Below, piece after piece: positions 34,355 to 44,009 of a stretch of 64,000 bases of DNA. A model generated the notes under the pieces. It had not been told where the DNA came from and searched no databases. It saw only the letters and a program-made list of their open reading frames with translations. The position numbers and the translations under genes were made by a program. Origin of the DNA: Fluviicola sp. (lineage in GTDB: Bacteria > Bacteroidota > Bacteroidia > Flavobacteriales_D > Crocinitomicaceae); contig JAGOAZ010000004.1 in the NCBI GenBank assembly GCA_017983675.1, positions 124,001-188,000 on the forward strand, in the 5' to 3' direction. Positions within the stretch are counted from its first letter, which is position 1. Each line of letters starts with the position of its first letter.

Positions 34355-37144
34355 ATGCGTTTTTATACCATTAAATTACTATTTACGATCACTTGTGTAG
34401 TAACATTGTCAATAAACTCATTTGGACAAGGTTGTCCGAACGCGAATTTTTCAATGAATAATTTTAACAATTGGCTTGGTTTCACGGGGTCATTTGCCGC
34501 TCCATCAACAACACCTGGAATTGTTGCTGGTAGACATACGATAATCAGTACAGCAGGAACCGATCCAAATACAGGTGGAGGTTTACCTATGTTACCTCCC
34601 GGATCAACTTATTCTTGTCGATTAGGTAATAATTCTACTGGTGCTGAAGCGGAGGTAATCAAATATACCTTGAATGTAAATCCAAATAATGCCTTATTAA
34701 TTTACAAATTCGCAGCGGTATTGGAAAATCCAACAGGTCACGGTCCAACCGAGCAACCGAAATTCGAGGTGCGTTTATTAGATGCTTTGGGTAACGTCAT
34801 TACGAATCCTTGTTCTCAATACGATGTCTATGGTGGTCAACCAGGTCAAGGTTTTCAAACTACAGGTAGTGTTACTTGGATGCCATGGAAAACTGTAGCG
34901 TTAAACTTACAACCATATATTGGGCAAACAATCCAAGTTGAATATACAACTAAGGATTGTAGTTTATCTGGTCACTTTGGATATGCCTACGTTTCTGCTC
35001 AGTGTTATCCATTAACGTTGAATGTGAATTATTGTCTTGGCGCAAATAATGTTGTTGTTACAGCGCCGACAGGTTTTCAGAATTACTTATGGCAAAATGG
35101 ATCAACTAATCAATCGTATAATATTACAAATCCAACTTATGGACAAACTGTTACGTGTACTATGACAACGTTTAGTAATTTGAACAACTGTCAGGTTACT
35201 ATTTCAACACAAGTTTATCCAACAGAGTTTGAGTCTGGATTCATGACAGATACTGTTTGTGTGAATACACCTACACACTTTACTGATACATCAAGTGTAA
35301 ATGTAGGAAATACAATTACAGGTCGTGTTTGGAATTTTGGAGATGGAACAGGTTCTGTTCAAGCTAACCCAAATCACACCTACACCACATCAGGAACTTT
35401 TTTAGTTCGTTTGATATTAACTTCGAATGATAATTGTAAAGATACCGTTTTCCAAAATGTTGTTGTAAAACCTGCACCTGCGTTAAATTTTTCAGCAACA
35501 GATGTTTGTTTTGGTGATACATCTTATTTTATCAATCAATCCTTAGATACTTTATCACCATCATTTACATGGTTTTTAAGTAATGGACAACCCATGATAG
35601 CGGACACGAATGCTCAATATCTGTATCCAAATTTAGGAACGTATAATATCATTCTTTTTGCGACGAATTCATTAGGATGTCAAGCAAGTTTAACGAAACC
35701 GCATTCTGTTCACGATAAACCTGTTGTAAATGCAGGTCCAGATATTGATATATGTGCAGGTGTGCCAATATTGTTACATGGTCAAGGAGCATTAACTTAT
35801 GCATGGGATAATAATGTTATTGATAGCGTAAATTTTATTCCTTTAGCAACAGGTGATTTTGTAGTTGTCGGAACAGATGTTTATGGATGTTTTGACAGTG
35901 ATACCATGCATATTAATTTATATACTGTTCCAATTGTAGATGCTGGTGTCGATCAGGAAGTTTGTGAAGGAACAAGTGTTCTTTTTAGTGCAACTGGAGC
36001 AGACACTTATTCATGGTCAAATAATGTAGTCGATAGTGTACAGTTTACACCTACTGTAGGTACAACAACTTATTATGTAACTGGTTTTGGTCAAAATAAC
36101 TGTCAATCAATTGATAGTTTGGTGCTGATTGTCAATGCAGCGCCTATTGTTCAAGCTGGAAATGATACAATAATATGTGTTGGAGAACCAATTACTTTAG
36201 CTGGATTAGGGGCTTCAAACTATGTTTGGGATAATAATGTTATAAATGGAGTTGCATTTATTCCAACAACAACTGCTATATATAACGTGGTTGGAACAAC
36301 TGCTGAAGGTTGTACCGGAACAGATCAACGAACGGTAACGATTGAACCAAGAATTAATCCATCTTTTTCTTCAGATGTAATTGAAGGGTGTGTTCCGCTT
36401 GATGTACTGTTTACGAACACTTCTACAGGAACGCCATATGTTCAAACAACGTGGAATTTAGGCGACGGAAATAGTAGTAGTTTGGCTACTAACATCGCAA
36501 ATACATATTATGCTGCTGGATGTTATGATGTGTCTTTAACTTTAAAATCTGCGTTAGGTTGTCAATGGGATACAACAATAATAGATTACATCTGTGTTTA
36601 TCCGAATCCAGTTGCAAGTTTTACTCCGAATCCAGGTATACTAAGTGAAATAGATCCAGTTACGACAATGAGCAATACATCATTGGGTGCTGTAACTTAT
36701 GTATGGGATTTCCAAGATGGATCAGCTAATTCTACAGAATTTAATCCCGAACATACATTCCCAACTTCTCCTGTACAAAATTATGTGGTACAATTAATGG
36801 CAATTTCTGATAAAGGATGTAAAGATAGTATCACTAAAAATGTCTTAATGACTGAAGGAAATTTGTACTTTGTTCCAAATGCATTTACGCCAGATGAAGA
36901 TGAATTCAATCCTACTTTTCAGCCAATTTTCACATCAGGATTTGATCCATATGATTTTAATATGAAAATTTATAATCGTTGGGGAGAAGTGATTTTCGAA
37001 TCCAATTCTCATACAGCTGGTTGGGATGGTACATATCATGGTAAATTAGTTCGTGAAGGGATATATAACTGGACGATTGAGTTTAAAAAAGCAAAAACAG
37101 ATGAACGTAAAATTATTTACGGCCATGTGACAATCATGAAATAA
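34355..37144 (+). CDS. T9SS type-B (gliding-motility-associated C-terminal) PKD/Ig-like adhesin
   Basis: A 929-residue secreted protein. Signal peptide to SINSFGQG; an N-terminal jelly-roll-like domain (to about 225); PKD units (NFGDGTGS region about 310-370 and a second about 380-450); three tandem Ig-like repeats of about 71 residues (456-665); two more PKD units (WNLGDG, VWDFQDG); and the CHU_C/gliding-motility-associated C-terminal domain from VPNAFTPDEDEFNP with YNRWGEVIFES and GWDGTYHGKLV. That C-terminus is the T9SS type-B signal. Function as a surface adhesin or matrix protein is inferred from domain content. The two genes downstream are on the same strand and probably co-transcribed. 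Confidence 0.9.
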   Translation: MRFYTIKLLFTITCVVTLSINSFGQGCPNANFSMNNFNNWLGFTGSFAAPSTTPGIVAGRHTIISTAGTDPNTGGGLPMLPPGSTYSCRLGNNSTGAEAEVIKYTLNVNPNNALLIYKFAAVLENPTGHGPTEQPKFEVRLLDALGNVITNPCSQYDVYGGQPGQGFQTTGSVTWMPWKTVALNLQPYIGQTIQVEYTTKDCSLSGHFGYAYVSAQCYPLTLNVNYCLGANNVVVTAPTGFQNYLWQNGSTNQSYNITNPTYGQTVTCTMTTFSNLNNCQVTISTQVYPTEFESGFMTDTVCVNTPTHFTDTSSVNVGNTITGRVWNFGDGTGSVQANPNHTYTTSGTFLVRLILTSNDNCKDTVFQNVVVKPAPALNFSATDVCFGDTSYFINQSLDTLSPSFTWFLSNGQPMIADTNAQYLYPNLGTYNIILFATNSLGCQASLTKPHSVHDKPVVNAGPDIDICAGVPILLHGQGALTYAWDNNVIDSVNFIPLATGDFVVVGTDVYGCFDSDTMHINLYTVPIVDAGVDQEVCEGTSVLFSATGADTYSWSNNVVDSVQFTPTVGTTTYYVTGFGQNNCQSIDSLVLIVNAAPIVQAGNDTIICVGEPITLAGLGASNYVWDNNVINGVAFIPTTTAIYNVVGTTAEGCTGTDQRTVTIEPRINPSFSSDVIEGCVPLDVLFTNTSTGTPYVQTTWNLGDGNSSSLATNIANTYYAAGCYDVSLTLKSALGCQWDTTIIDYICVYPNPVASFTPNPGILSEIDPVTTMSNTSLGAVTYVWDFQDGSANSTEFNPEHTFPTSPVQNYVVQLMAISDKGCKDSITKNVLMTEGNLYFVPNAFTPDEDEFNPTFQPIFTSGFDPYDFNMKIYNRWGEVIFESNSHTAGWDGTYHGKLVREGIYNWTIEFKKAKTDERKIIYGHVTIMK
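35720..36346 (+). repeat. Three tandem Ig-like repeats in the adhesin gene
   Basis: Units begin at 35720, 35930 and 36143 (periods 210 and 213 bp). Each starts P-V/I-V-x-A-G-x-D and contains a Cys, a G-A-x-x-Y-x-W-x-N-N-V sequence and a terminal G-C or N-C. The repeats have diverged in DNA but the protein pattern is clear. Confidence 0.85.
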
Positions 37145-37172
37145 AAAATTAAAATACTACCAAAAAATTGCA

Positions 37173-37601
37173 ATGGATATGAATAAAATGAAAATATTTT
37201 TTGTGCTTTTTACACTCTCATTATCGACTAGTGTTTTTAGTCAAGAAATTGATGAAAGATTAGTTAAAAACAAAGGTGAATTAGCACAATCAGCTTTCAA
37301 ATACAATATGAATGCTTATAATTACCTTGTATTTGAACTCGATTATGGTTATCAAGTTGTAGCCAAAAAAGGACTTTCAAAAGAAGAGCGAAAGTTGATT
37401 CAAACACTTCCTGTTTCTTCAAATGTTTCAGAACAACTTGCTTTTATTGGTACGAATAAGTTTAATTATTGCACACTTGGTGTTTCATTGAAATCAAAAG
37501 AAAAACAATATTTTCTATTACCAAACAATCAGATATTAGTATTGTTACCAATTGCTGAAATCACTCAGTTATTTATCAAATATCCTTCAAATACAAAATG
37601 A
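37173..37601 (+). CDS. Small secreted protein of unknown function
   Basis: A 142-residue protein with a signal peptide (KMKIFFVLFTLSLSTSVFSQE) and a mixed alpha/beta mature part with no known motif. It sits between two giant T9SS type-B proteins, 28 bp after the first and 1 bp before the second, so it is very likely part of the same operon. Starts at 37179 or 37188 are also possible. I do not recognise the family; a periplasmic or surface accessory for the adhesins is only an inference from position. Confidence 0.6.
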   Translation: MDMNKMKIFFVLFTLSLSTSVFSQEIDERLVKNKGELAQSAFKYNMNAYNYLVFELDYGYQVVAKKGLSKEERKLIQTLPVSSNVSEQLAFIGTNKFNYCTLGVSLKSKEKQYFLLPNNQILVLLPIAEITQLFIKYPSNTK

Positions 37602-37602
37602 T

Positions 37603-40600
37603 ATGAAAGCGATACTATTCATTTTTTCGTTGTTGCTTGGGGGGGCGATATTTGGGCAAACAACTATTCCTTTTTCACCTTCTTCAAATAATCAAACATT
37701 TAGTACTTGTAATGGGTTTATTATAGATTCTGGAGGACAAGGTGGGCCAGGTTATTCCAATGGTGAAAACACTACAATTACAATTTGTCCAGGTACAACA
37801 GGTAATATTATTTCAATCGTTTTTAATCTATTTCAATTAAGTACAACTGACGATAATCCACTTCCAAATGTCACAAATGTAGATTACATGGATGTGTACG
37901 ATGGAAATTCAACTGCTGCACCTACTTTGGGTACATACTCAGGAACACAATTGCAAGGGGTTGTTATTAGCGCTACGCCATTTAACTCAACAGGTTGTAT
38001 TACATTACGTTTCCGATCTAATACGCTTGGAACAGGTATGTTTTCAGCATCTGCAACTTGTACAACTCCTTGTGCAACTCCAACAGCAAGTGGTGTGATT
38101 GTTGGAGGGGAAACAGCTGATAGCACGCGTGTTTGTGTTGGAGAAGTAGTGAATTTCGCTAACAATTTATCAACTGCTGCTACTGGATTTACTTTAGCAA
38201 ATTACTACTGGGATTTCATGGATGGAACAAGTGCAACCGGTCAAACTGTTTCACATGTGTATGATACTCCAGGATATTATTTAGTGCAGCTATTCGTTAC
38301 GGATAACAATGGTTGTGGTAATACTAACTTGATTGATTTACAAGTTTATGTTGCAACCATACCTAGTTTTGTAGGCTTATCGAATGACACTACATTATGT
38401 TTGGGTGAAAGTTTACAAGTTAATCCTGATCCCGAATTTAGTGAGGTAGAGTGGAATGGTTTTGATGGAATTGAAACGATAGACGATGGTTGTTTACCAG
38501 ATACTTTATTAGGTGTTTCTCAAGATATTCAAATTCTGCAAACGGGTTTTCAACCAGGAGCTACCATTACCCAATTAAGTGACATTGTAAGTTTTTGTAT
38601 CGATTTAGAACACTCATTTATGGGGGATCTAGTCTTATTAGTAGAATGTCCAAATGGTCAAACACAGATTTTCCACCAACAAGGGGGTGGGGGAACACAA
38701 ATTGGAATACCTAATCCAGCGGATAACGTAGATTGTAGCGACCCAACTACGCAAGGAACACCATTTACCTATTGTTTTACACCTTCAGCAACCGATACAT
38801 GGGTAACTTGGGCCGGGAACAATGGATTTGGTGCAACTATTCCTGCGGGTTCTTACGCTCCTGTTCAACCTTTCAGTAATTTATTTGGTTGTCCTTTGAA
38901 TGGAATCTGGACGTTGACAGTTATCGATAATTGGGCAGCAGATGATGGAACCTTATTTGCTTTCGATATTAACTTAAATCCAAATCTTTATCCACCTGTT
39001 CCTTCTTTTGAACCTCAAATCGGACCAGGTAGCGATTCTTCTTTTTGGTCTATCCCTGCTCTTTTTGCAACTATTTCAACGGATGGAGATAGTTTAACAA
39101 TTAATCCAACAGTGCCAGGGGTATATAATTACACATACAATTTGATAGATAATTTTGGATGTACAAATGATTCAACATTTACACTAACGGTCAATGCGAA
39201 TCAAATTCCTGATGCTGGACCAGATATTATTGCTTGCATAGGAGATTCTGTTCAGCTAAACGGTTCTGTTTCTGGTGGTAGTTTGAATTGTGATTATACC
39301 TTTAGTCTCGAAGATTCCTTTGGTGATGGTTGGAATGGAAATAATCTACTTGTGACCATTAATGGAGTAACAACATCTTATACAATTCCTGCAGGTGATA
39401 CTGCGAGTTATACTGTTTCGATTCCTCACGGAACACAAGTTACTTTCCAATTTGATAGTATCGGTTTTTTTGTATCGGAATGTAGTTATGAAATCATTGA
39501 TCCAAGTGGGACTGTTATTTTCTCTGATGGCGGAAATTTTGTTGCACCTTCTGCAGCAATTCAAACATTTACATCAAATTGTTTTGGTGGATTAATTTTT
39601 GATTGGTCTCCAGCTGCGCTATTAAACAACAATACTATTCCAAATCCTATCGGTTTGTTTGATACTGTAGGTGTTATGTATTTGACAATTCATCCCGCAG
39701 GTCATCCTTTGTGTGTTACAACAGATAGTTTGAATTTTTCGGTTGTTCCTTATTTGAATCCAGGTAATGATAGTACCTTGACAATCTGTTCTCAAGGTGC
39801 TCCTACGGATTTATTTCCTTTATTGGGACCAAATGCTACACCGAATGGTGAATGGACTAATCCAACTGGTGCAATTGTAACGATGCCTTATGACCCTATT
39901 ACAATGAACCCTGGCGTTTATACTTATTCAGTTGACACAAGTGGTTGTATTAGTACCGCAGAAGTAGTCGTAACTGAAATTGTTACCACTGTGACTGTGA
40001 ATCCTACAAATGCGAATTGTTATGGTTTCGCTAATGGTTCAGCAGTAATAACCGTTGCAAATGGGAATCTTTATTCTTTGGATGGAGGAACACCTTTAGC
40101 AATAACATCTTCTCCTTTTACAATTTCAAATCTAGCTGCAGGTCCTCATGTCATTGTCGTTAGCGGATTAAATGGATGTGGTGCATTTGCAAATTTCACA
40201 ATTAATCAACCATTACCACTTCAAATAACGACTATTACACCTAATTTGACTGCTTGTCCTGAAGCGAATACGCAAATTACAGCAGCTGCTACAGGTGGTT
40301 CATCTACTTATACATTTACATGGATCGCAAATAATACAATTGCAGGAACTGGAGCAAATTTCAATGTATCACCAGACGTTACTACTCAATATTGTTTAGT
40401 TTTAACTGAAGCTTGTGGTTCACTTCCTGATACTGCTTGTATGACGATAACTGTTCCTGCACCTGTTTCCTTTGTGATTACAGCAGACGATACTGAAGGC
40501 TGTTACCCAGTACCAGTTAACTTTACGAATAACTCAACAGGTTCTACAATTGTAACAAGTCAAGTGAGCTTTGGTGATGGAAATAGTGCAATTGTTCCAG

Positions 40601-41265
40601 GATCTAATTCGTTTTTTAATGAATATCAAACACCAGGTGTTTATACAGTAACAATAACATCTACTTCGAATCAAGGGTGTGTTTATGACACAACTTATAC
40701 TGCTCTGATTGAAGTTTTTGATAAGCCTGAAGCTGATTTCAACATCAATCCAAATCCAGTTGGAATGTTTGATGGGAAGGTTAACTTATACAATAGTAGT
40801 TCCAATGATGTTGTTTCATTTAATTGGATGATTAATGATGGCGATCCAGCACAATCTGCTAACGAAGACTTATCTGTTCAATTCGAACAAGGTGTCGCTG
40901 GTAATTATAACGTAACTTTATATGTAACGAATGCTGATGGTTGTATAGATTCGATTACTAAAATTGCTCAAGTAGTTAGTGAAGTGATTGTGTTTGCTCC
41001 AAATACATTTACACCTGATGACGATGAACGCAACCCGCAATGGTTGTTGTACATTCAAGGTGCCGACATCATGCAGTTTAACTTGAAGATTTACAACAGA
41101 TGGGGGGAAATCATTTGGGAGAATAACGATCCTTCAATTCCTTGGGATGGTTCTTACAAAGGACAAATTTGTCCACAAGGAGTGTATTCTTGGACGTTGG
41201 AAACAAAAGATATCACAACTGATAGACGTTACCGATTTGATGGAAGCATCAATTTATTAAGATAA
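37603..41265 (+). CDS. Giant T9SS type-B protein with CUB, P-domain, SprB-like and PKD modules
   Basis: A 1220-residue exported protein. Signal peptide MKAILFIFSLLLGGAIFGQ; a CUB-like domain (about 25-150); a PKD (about 165-250, WDFMDGT); a proprotein-convertase P-like domain (about 295-465, with SFCIDLEHSFMGDLVLLV and TLTVIDNWAADDGTL); a further beta-sandwich (GWNGNNLLVTING, about 555-640); a SprB-like repeat (about 797-870); two PKD-like domains (about 956-1115); and the type-B C-terminal domain with APNTFTPDDDERNP and YNRWGEIIWEN. It starts one base after the preceding stop. A strong terminator ends the cluster. Likely a cell-surface adhesin or motility-associated protein; no enzyme motif seen. 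Confidence 0.9.
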   Translation: MKAILFIFSLLLGGAIFGQTTIPFSPSSNNQTFSTCNGFIIDSGGQGGPGYSNGENTTITICPGTTGNIISIVFNLFQLSTTDDNPLPNVTNVDYMDVYDGNSTAAPTLGTYSGTQLQGVVISATPFNSTGCITLRFRSNTLGTGMFSASATCTTPCATPTASGVIVGGETADSTRVCVGEVVNFANNLSTAATGFTLANYYWDFMDGTSATGQTVSHVYDTPGYYLVQLFVTDNNGCGNTNLIDLQVYVATIPSFVGLSNDTTLCLGESLQVNPDPEFSEVEWNGFDGIETIDDGCLPDTLLGVSQDIQILQTGFQPGATITQLSDIVSFCIDLEHSFMGDLVLLVECPNGQTQIFHQQGGGGTQIGIPNPADNVDCSDPTTQGTPFTYCFTPSATDTWVTWAGNNGFGATIPAGSYAPVQPFSNLFGCPLNGIWTLTVIDNWAADDGTLFAFDINLNPNLYPPVPSFEPQIGPGSDSSFWSIPALFATISTDGDSLTINPTVPGVYNYTYNLIDNFGCTNDSTFTLTVNANQIPDAGPDIIACIGDSVQLNGSVSGGSLNCDYTFSLEDSFGDGWNGNNLLVTINGVTTSYTIPAGDTASYTVSIPHGTQVTFQFDSIGFFVSECSYEIIDPSGTVIFSDGGNFVAPSAAIQTFTSNCFGGLIFDWSPAALLNNNTIPNPIGLFDTVGVMYLTIHPAGHPLCVTTDSLNFSVVPYLNPGNDSTLTICSQGAPTDLFPLLGPNATPNGEWTNPTGAIVTMPYDPITMNPGVYTYSVDTSGCISTAEVVVTEIVTTVTVNPTNANCYGFANGSAVITVANGNLYSLDGGTPLAITSSPFTISNLAAGPHVIVVSGLNGCGAFANFTINQPLPLQITTITPNLTACPEANTQITAAATGGSSTYTFTWIANNTIAGTGANFNVSPDVTTQYCLVLTEACGSLPDTACMTITVPAPVSFVITADDTEGCYPVPVNFTNNSTGSTIVTSQVSFGDGNSAIVPGSNSFFNEYQTPGVYTVTITSTSNQGCVYDTTYTALIEVFDKPEADFNINPNPVGMFDGKVNLYNSSSNDVVSFNWMINDGDPAQSANEDLSVQFEQGVAGNYNVTLYVTNADGCIDSITKIAQVVSEVIVFAPNTFTPDDDERNPQWLLYIQGADIMQFNLKIYNRWGEIIWENNDPSIPWDGSYKGQICPQGVYSWTLETKDITTDRRYRFDGSINLLR

Positions 41266-41289
41266 AAAAAGCCCGAAAGGGCTTTTTTT
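41264..41289. terminator. Bidirectional terminator between the type-B adhesin and proline dehydrogenase
   Basis: AAAAAAAGCCC/GGGCTTTTTTT stem with a GAAA tetraloop. It serves both convergent genes; the proline dehydrogenase stop codon lies at its edge. Confidence 0.9.
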
Positions 41290-42460
41290 ATTTGATTGCT
41301 TTTCTGCGATTTTGTTCCGTTAATATGAGGTTTAATTCGCGTCCTGTTTGACCTTTAACAGAAGTGTTTTCATCGGCTCTTCTTAACAAATAGGGCATAA
41401 CCTCTTTAATTGGGCCATAAGGAACATATTTTGCAACATTGAAACCTGCATGTGCTAGATTATAAGAAATATGATCACTCATACCTAATAATTGTGCAAA
41501 ATAAATGCGCTGATCATTCGGAGTGATGTTTTTCTGAGCTAGTAGTTCTGTTAAATACAAAGACGATGCTTCATTATGAGTTCCAGCACATAGTGCAATA
41601 TGCTCAATTTCAGTTGTCAAGTAATCCAAACAACGATTATAATCTTCGTCGCAACTTGTTTTGTCTTTTTGAATTGGAGATGGATAGTCGTTATCCAACG
41701 CACGTTGACGTTCTTTTTCCATGTATGCACCACGGACAAGTTTCACACCGTATTTTATTCCATTCGCTTTTGCCCATTCGACACTTTTTTGAAGAAAATC
41801 AAAACGATCGTGTCTGTATATTTGAAGCGTGTTGAAAATAAGCGCTTTTTCTTTGTTGTATTTCAACATCATTTCATGTGTAATACGATCGATGACATCT
41901 TGAATCCATGTTTCCTCAGCATCAATGAAAACAGGAACATCTGCTTCAAAACCTGCTTTGCATATACGATCTATACGAGCGATTGTCGCGTCATATTCAT
42001 GTTGAAGTTCAGCACTTAATGTTGCATTTTCATCATTTGTTGTTTCAAGTAGACCAAAACGAGCTATTCCAGTAACTTTAAATACAGCAAATGGTATCGC
42101 ATCATTTCCTTTCGCTTTCGCGATAGTTGCTATGATTTCATTTGTTGTTGCTTCAAAATCTTCAGCTGAAGTTTTTCCTTCTACCGAATAGTCTAAAATT
42201 GTACCAACACGACTGTTCCACATTACTTGAATGGTAGAAGTACATTCTTCGATCGTTTCGCCGCCACAGAATTGTTTAAAAATAGTTCCGCGAATAATAC
42301 CTTTGATTGGAAGACCAATTGCCAGACTTGTATTCGTAACGTTTTTACCAACCTTCACTAAGGTTGGACTTGCTATCACACGAAATAAAAAGTTTGCTCG
42401 TTGTAAATCACGATTACTTTTGTGTTTGAATGCAATTTCTGTATTGTTAAATGAAATCAT
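41288..42460 (-). CDS. Proline dehydrogenase (monofunctional)
   Basis: Flavoenzyme that oxidises proline to pyrroline-5-carboxylate; the downstream P5C dehydrogenase is separate in this lineage. The 390-residue TIM-barrel has KLVRGAYMEKER, the YFAQLLGMSDH and YVPYGPIKEVMPYLLRRADEN segments (given in parts: YVPYGPIKEV, YLLRRADEN) characteristic of FAD and proline binding. Insertions relative to the shorter bacterial PutA PRODH are typical of Bacteroidota. A perfect -7 box ends 4 nt before the ATG, so the transcript is probably leaderless; there is no other plausible start. It diverges from aroB with 74 bp between starts. Confidence 0.92.
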   Translation of the reverse strand: MISFNNTEIAFKHKSNRDLQRANFLFRVIASPTLVKVGKNVTNTSLAIGLPIKGIIRGTIFKQFCGGETIEECTSTIQVMWNSRVGTILDYSVEGKTSAEDFEATTNEIIATIAKAKGNDAIPFAVFKVTGIARFGLLETTNDENATLSAELQHEYDATIARIDRICKAGFEADVPVFIDAEETWIQDVIDRITHEMMLKYNKEKALIFNTLQIYRHDRFDFLQKSVEWAKANGIKYGVKLVRGAYMEKERQRALDNDYPSPIQKDKTSCDEDYNRCLDYLTTEIEHIALCAGTHNEASSLYLTELLAQKNITPNDQRIYFAQLLGMSDHISYNLAHAGFNVAKYVPYGPIKEVMPYLLRRADENTSVKGQTGRELNLILTEQNRRKAIK

Positions 42461-42464
42461 ACTA

Positions 42465-42472
42465 CAAAATTA
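42465..42472 (-). promoter_or_regulatory. -7 promoter element immediately before proline dehydrogenase
   Basis: TAATTTTG on the minus strand, 4 nt before the ATG; a TTG about 22 bp further upstream (42495-42497) could be the -33 element. Confidence 0.65.
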
Positions 42473-42484
42473 AACTGTTTCTGC

Positions 42485-42492
42485 TATTTTTG
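42485..42492 (+). promoter_or_regulatory. -7 promoter element for aroB
   Basis: TATTTTTG, 42 nt before the aroB TTG, lying between the -7 and the possible -33 of the divergent proline dehydrogenase promoter. Confidence 0.55.
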
Positions 42493-42534
42493 TTCAACTT
42501 AAGAGTCAAATTCTTATAAACTAATTTATTTTTA

Positions 42535-43611
42535 TTGAAAACACTTGAACTCTCCGGAACAACTATCGAAATCGGAAACTTAGAAGCTTCATCATTGTCA
42601 TCATTATTAACTGAAAAATATGGCAATGCGCGCAAAGTTATCTTGGTGGATGAAAACACACACGACAATTGTCTAGAGTATCTGATTACTGCCTTTCCTG
42701 GATTGGAAGAAGCGGAAGTGATGTTGTTACCAGCTGGTGAAGAAAATAAAGTGATGGAAGTTTGTTTTCAAGTTTGGGAAGCACTTTCGGAATATCACAT
42801 TTCACGATCCGATTTAGTCATCAATCTTGGTGGGGGAGTAGTAACAGATATGGGAGGTTTTATTGCGTCTATTTTTAAACGGGGAATAGATTTCATTAAC
42901 ATTCCAACAAGTTTATTAGGCATGGTCGATGCGGCAATTGGAGGTAAAAATGGTGTGGATTTAGGTCCGTATAAAAATCAATTGGGAGTTTTTAATCATC
43001 CGAAAGCAATTTTCATCGATTCACGTTTTTTATCGACACTTCCTTCTGAGGAAATAATAAATGGTGTTGCTGAAATGTTGAAACATGCACTAATTACTAG
43101 TCTAGACCATTGGAACGAATTGACGAAACGATCACTTGCTATCGATCACGATGCACCTATTTGGAATAAATTAATTGAAGATTCAGTAGCAATTAAAACG
43201 GCAATAGTACAACGCGATCCAACAGAAAAAGGAGAGCGCAAGTTGTTGAATTTTGGACATACTATTGGACATGGTATCGAAGGTTATTGCTTAGAAAACG
43301 AAATGCCAATAGCTCATGGTCATGCAGTTGCACTTGGAATGATTGCTGAGAGTCATCTATCGTTTCAAAAAGGTCTTTTGTCAGAAAAGGAATTGCATCA
43401 GATTGTTGACCTATTGAAAGGTTGGTATCATGGTGTTGAATTATCGGATAAAATCAGATTGAATAACATCATACTAAACGACAAGAAAAATGATCATTTA
43501 GGAATTAAATGTGTTTTATTGAATAAGATTGGTTCTGCTTCTTTTGATCACTTAATTTCTGAAGAAGAATTAACTACAAGCTTGGATTACTTGGAGAGTG
43601 TTTATGCTTAG
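42535..43611 (+). CDS. aroB: 3-dehydroquinate synthase
   Basis: Second step of the shikimate pathway (DAHP to 3-dehydroquinate), NAD- and Zn/Co-dependent. The 358-residue protein has LPAGEENK, the NAD-binding GGGVVTDMGGF, IPTSLLGMVDAAIGGKNGVD (given as PTSLLGMVDAAIGGKNG), and metal-binding HTIGHGIE and HGHAVALGM. There is no ATG near the N-terminus; the TTG at 42535 aligns with the usual MKTLEL-type start and is the likely initiator. Its TAG shares the tetramer TTAG with the convergent MerR gene. Confidence 0.94.
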   Translation: MKTLELSGTTIEIGNLEASSLSSLLTEKYGNARKVILVDENTHDNCLEYLITAFPGLEEAEVMLLPAGEENKVMEVCFQVWEALSEYHISRSDLVINLGGGVVTDMGGFIASIFKRGIDFINIPTSLLGMVDAAIGGKNGVDLGPYKNQLGVFNHPKAIFIDSRFLSTLPSEEIINGVAEMLKHALITSLDHWNELTKRSLAIDHDAPIWNKLIEDSVAIKTAIVQRDPTEKGERKLLNFGHTIGHGIEGYCLENEMPIAHGHAVALGMIAESHLSFQKGLLSEKELHQIVDLLKGWYHGVELSDKIRLNNIILNDKKNDHLGIKCVLLNKIGSASFDHLISEEELTTSLDYLESVYA

Positions 43612-43997
43612 TTCGTTTGTTTCAAAAGCAATAACTGTTCTTTTATTTTTTCCAATTTGGTAATTAATTCTGAATGATTTGTTGCGTTATCTTCAGATTT
43701 TAATGCTGGACTTTTAGACTTTAATGCTTTTTTAGCACCATCTAACGTGTAACCTTCTCCTTTTACGAGTTGGTAAATCTTGTTAAAAAGTTCAATGTCT
43801 TTAACAGTGAAAAGTCGCTCACCTTTTTTGTTTTTCTTGGGCTGAATTTGAGAGAATTCTTTTTCCCAGAACCTTATCAATGAAGTGTTTACATCAAAAA
43901 TTGATGCAACCTCACCGATTGAATAATACAGCTTTGTTAATTTAATTCCTTCTAATTTGCTCAAAATGAATGATTTTGAATTCGTGAAAATAATCAT
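43608..43997 (-). CDS. MerR-family transcriptional regulator
   Basis: A 129-residue DNA-binding protein: winged helix-turn-helix of MerR type (LYYSIGEVASIFDVNTSLIRFWEKEF, quoted as YYSIGEVASIFDVNTSLIRF) with the wing PKKNKKGERLFTVKDIE, followed by a short C-terminal coiled coil (ELITKLEKIKEQLLLLKQ) and no ligand domain. The ATG at 43997 adds 26 residues before the domain; a later non-ATG start cannot be excluded because no promoter is seen upstream and the divergent NlpC start is only 12 bp away. The target may be the divergent gene or itself, an inference from position. Confidence 0.8.
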   Translation of the reverse strand: MIIFTNSKSFILSKLEGIKLTKLYYSIGEVASIFDVNTSLIRFWEKEFSQIQPKKNKKGERLFTVKDIELFNKIYQLVKGEGYTLDGAKKALKSKSPALKSEDNATNHSELITKLEKIKEQLLLLKQTN

Positions 43998-44004
43998 AAT
44001 TTTG
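43997..44004 (+). promoter_or_regulatory. -7 promoter element immediately before the NlpC/P60 gene
   Basis: TAATTTTG, 5 nt before the GTG at 44010, touching the start codon of the divergent MerR gene. Confidence 0.6.
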
Positions 44005-44009
44005 CAACC

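Noticed and set aside
41600-42019. 139-codon open frame antisense to proline dehydrogenase
   Set aside because: Entirely covered by a conserved enzyme; Phe/Cys/Thr-rich nonsense-like protein with no motif.
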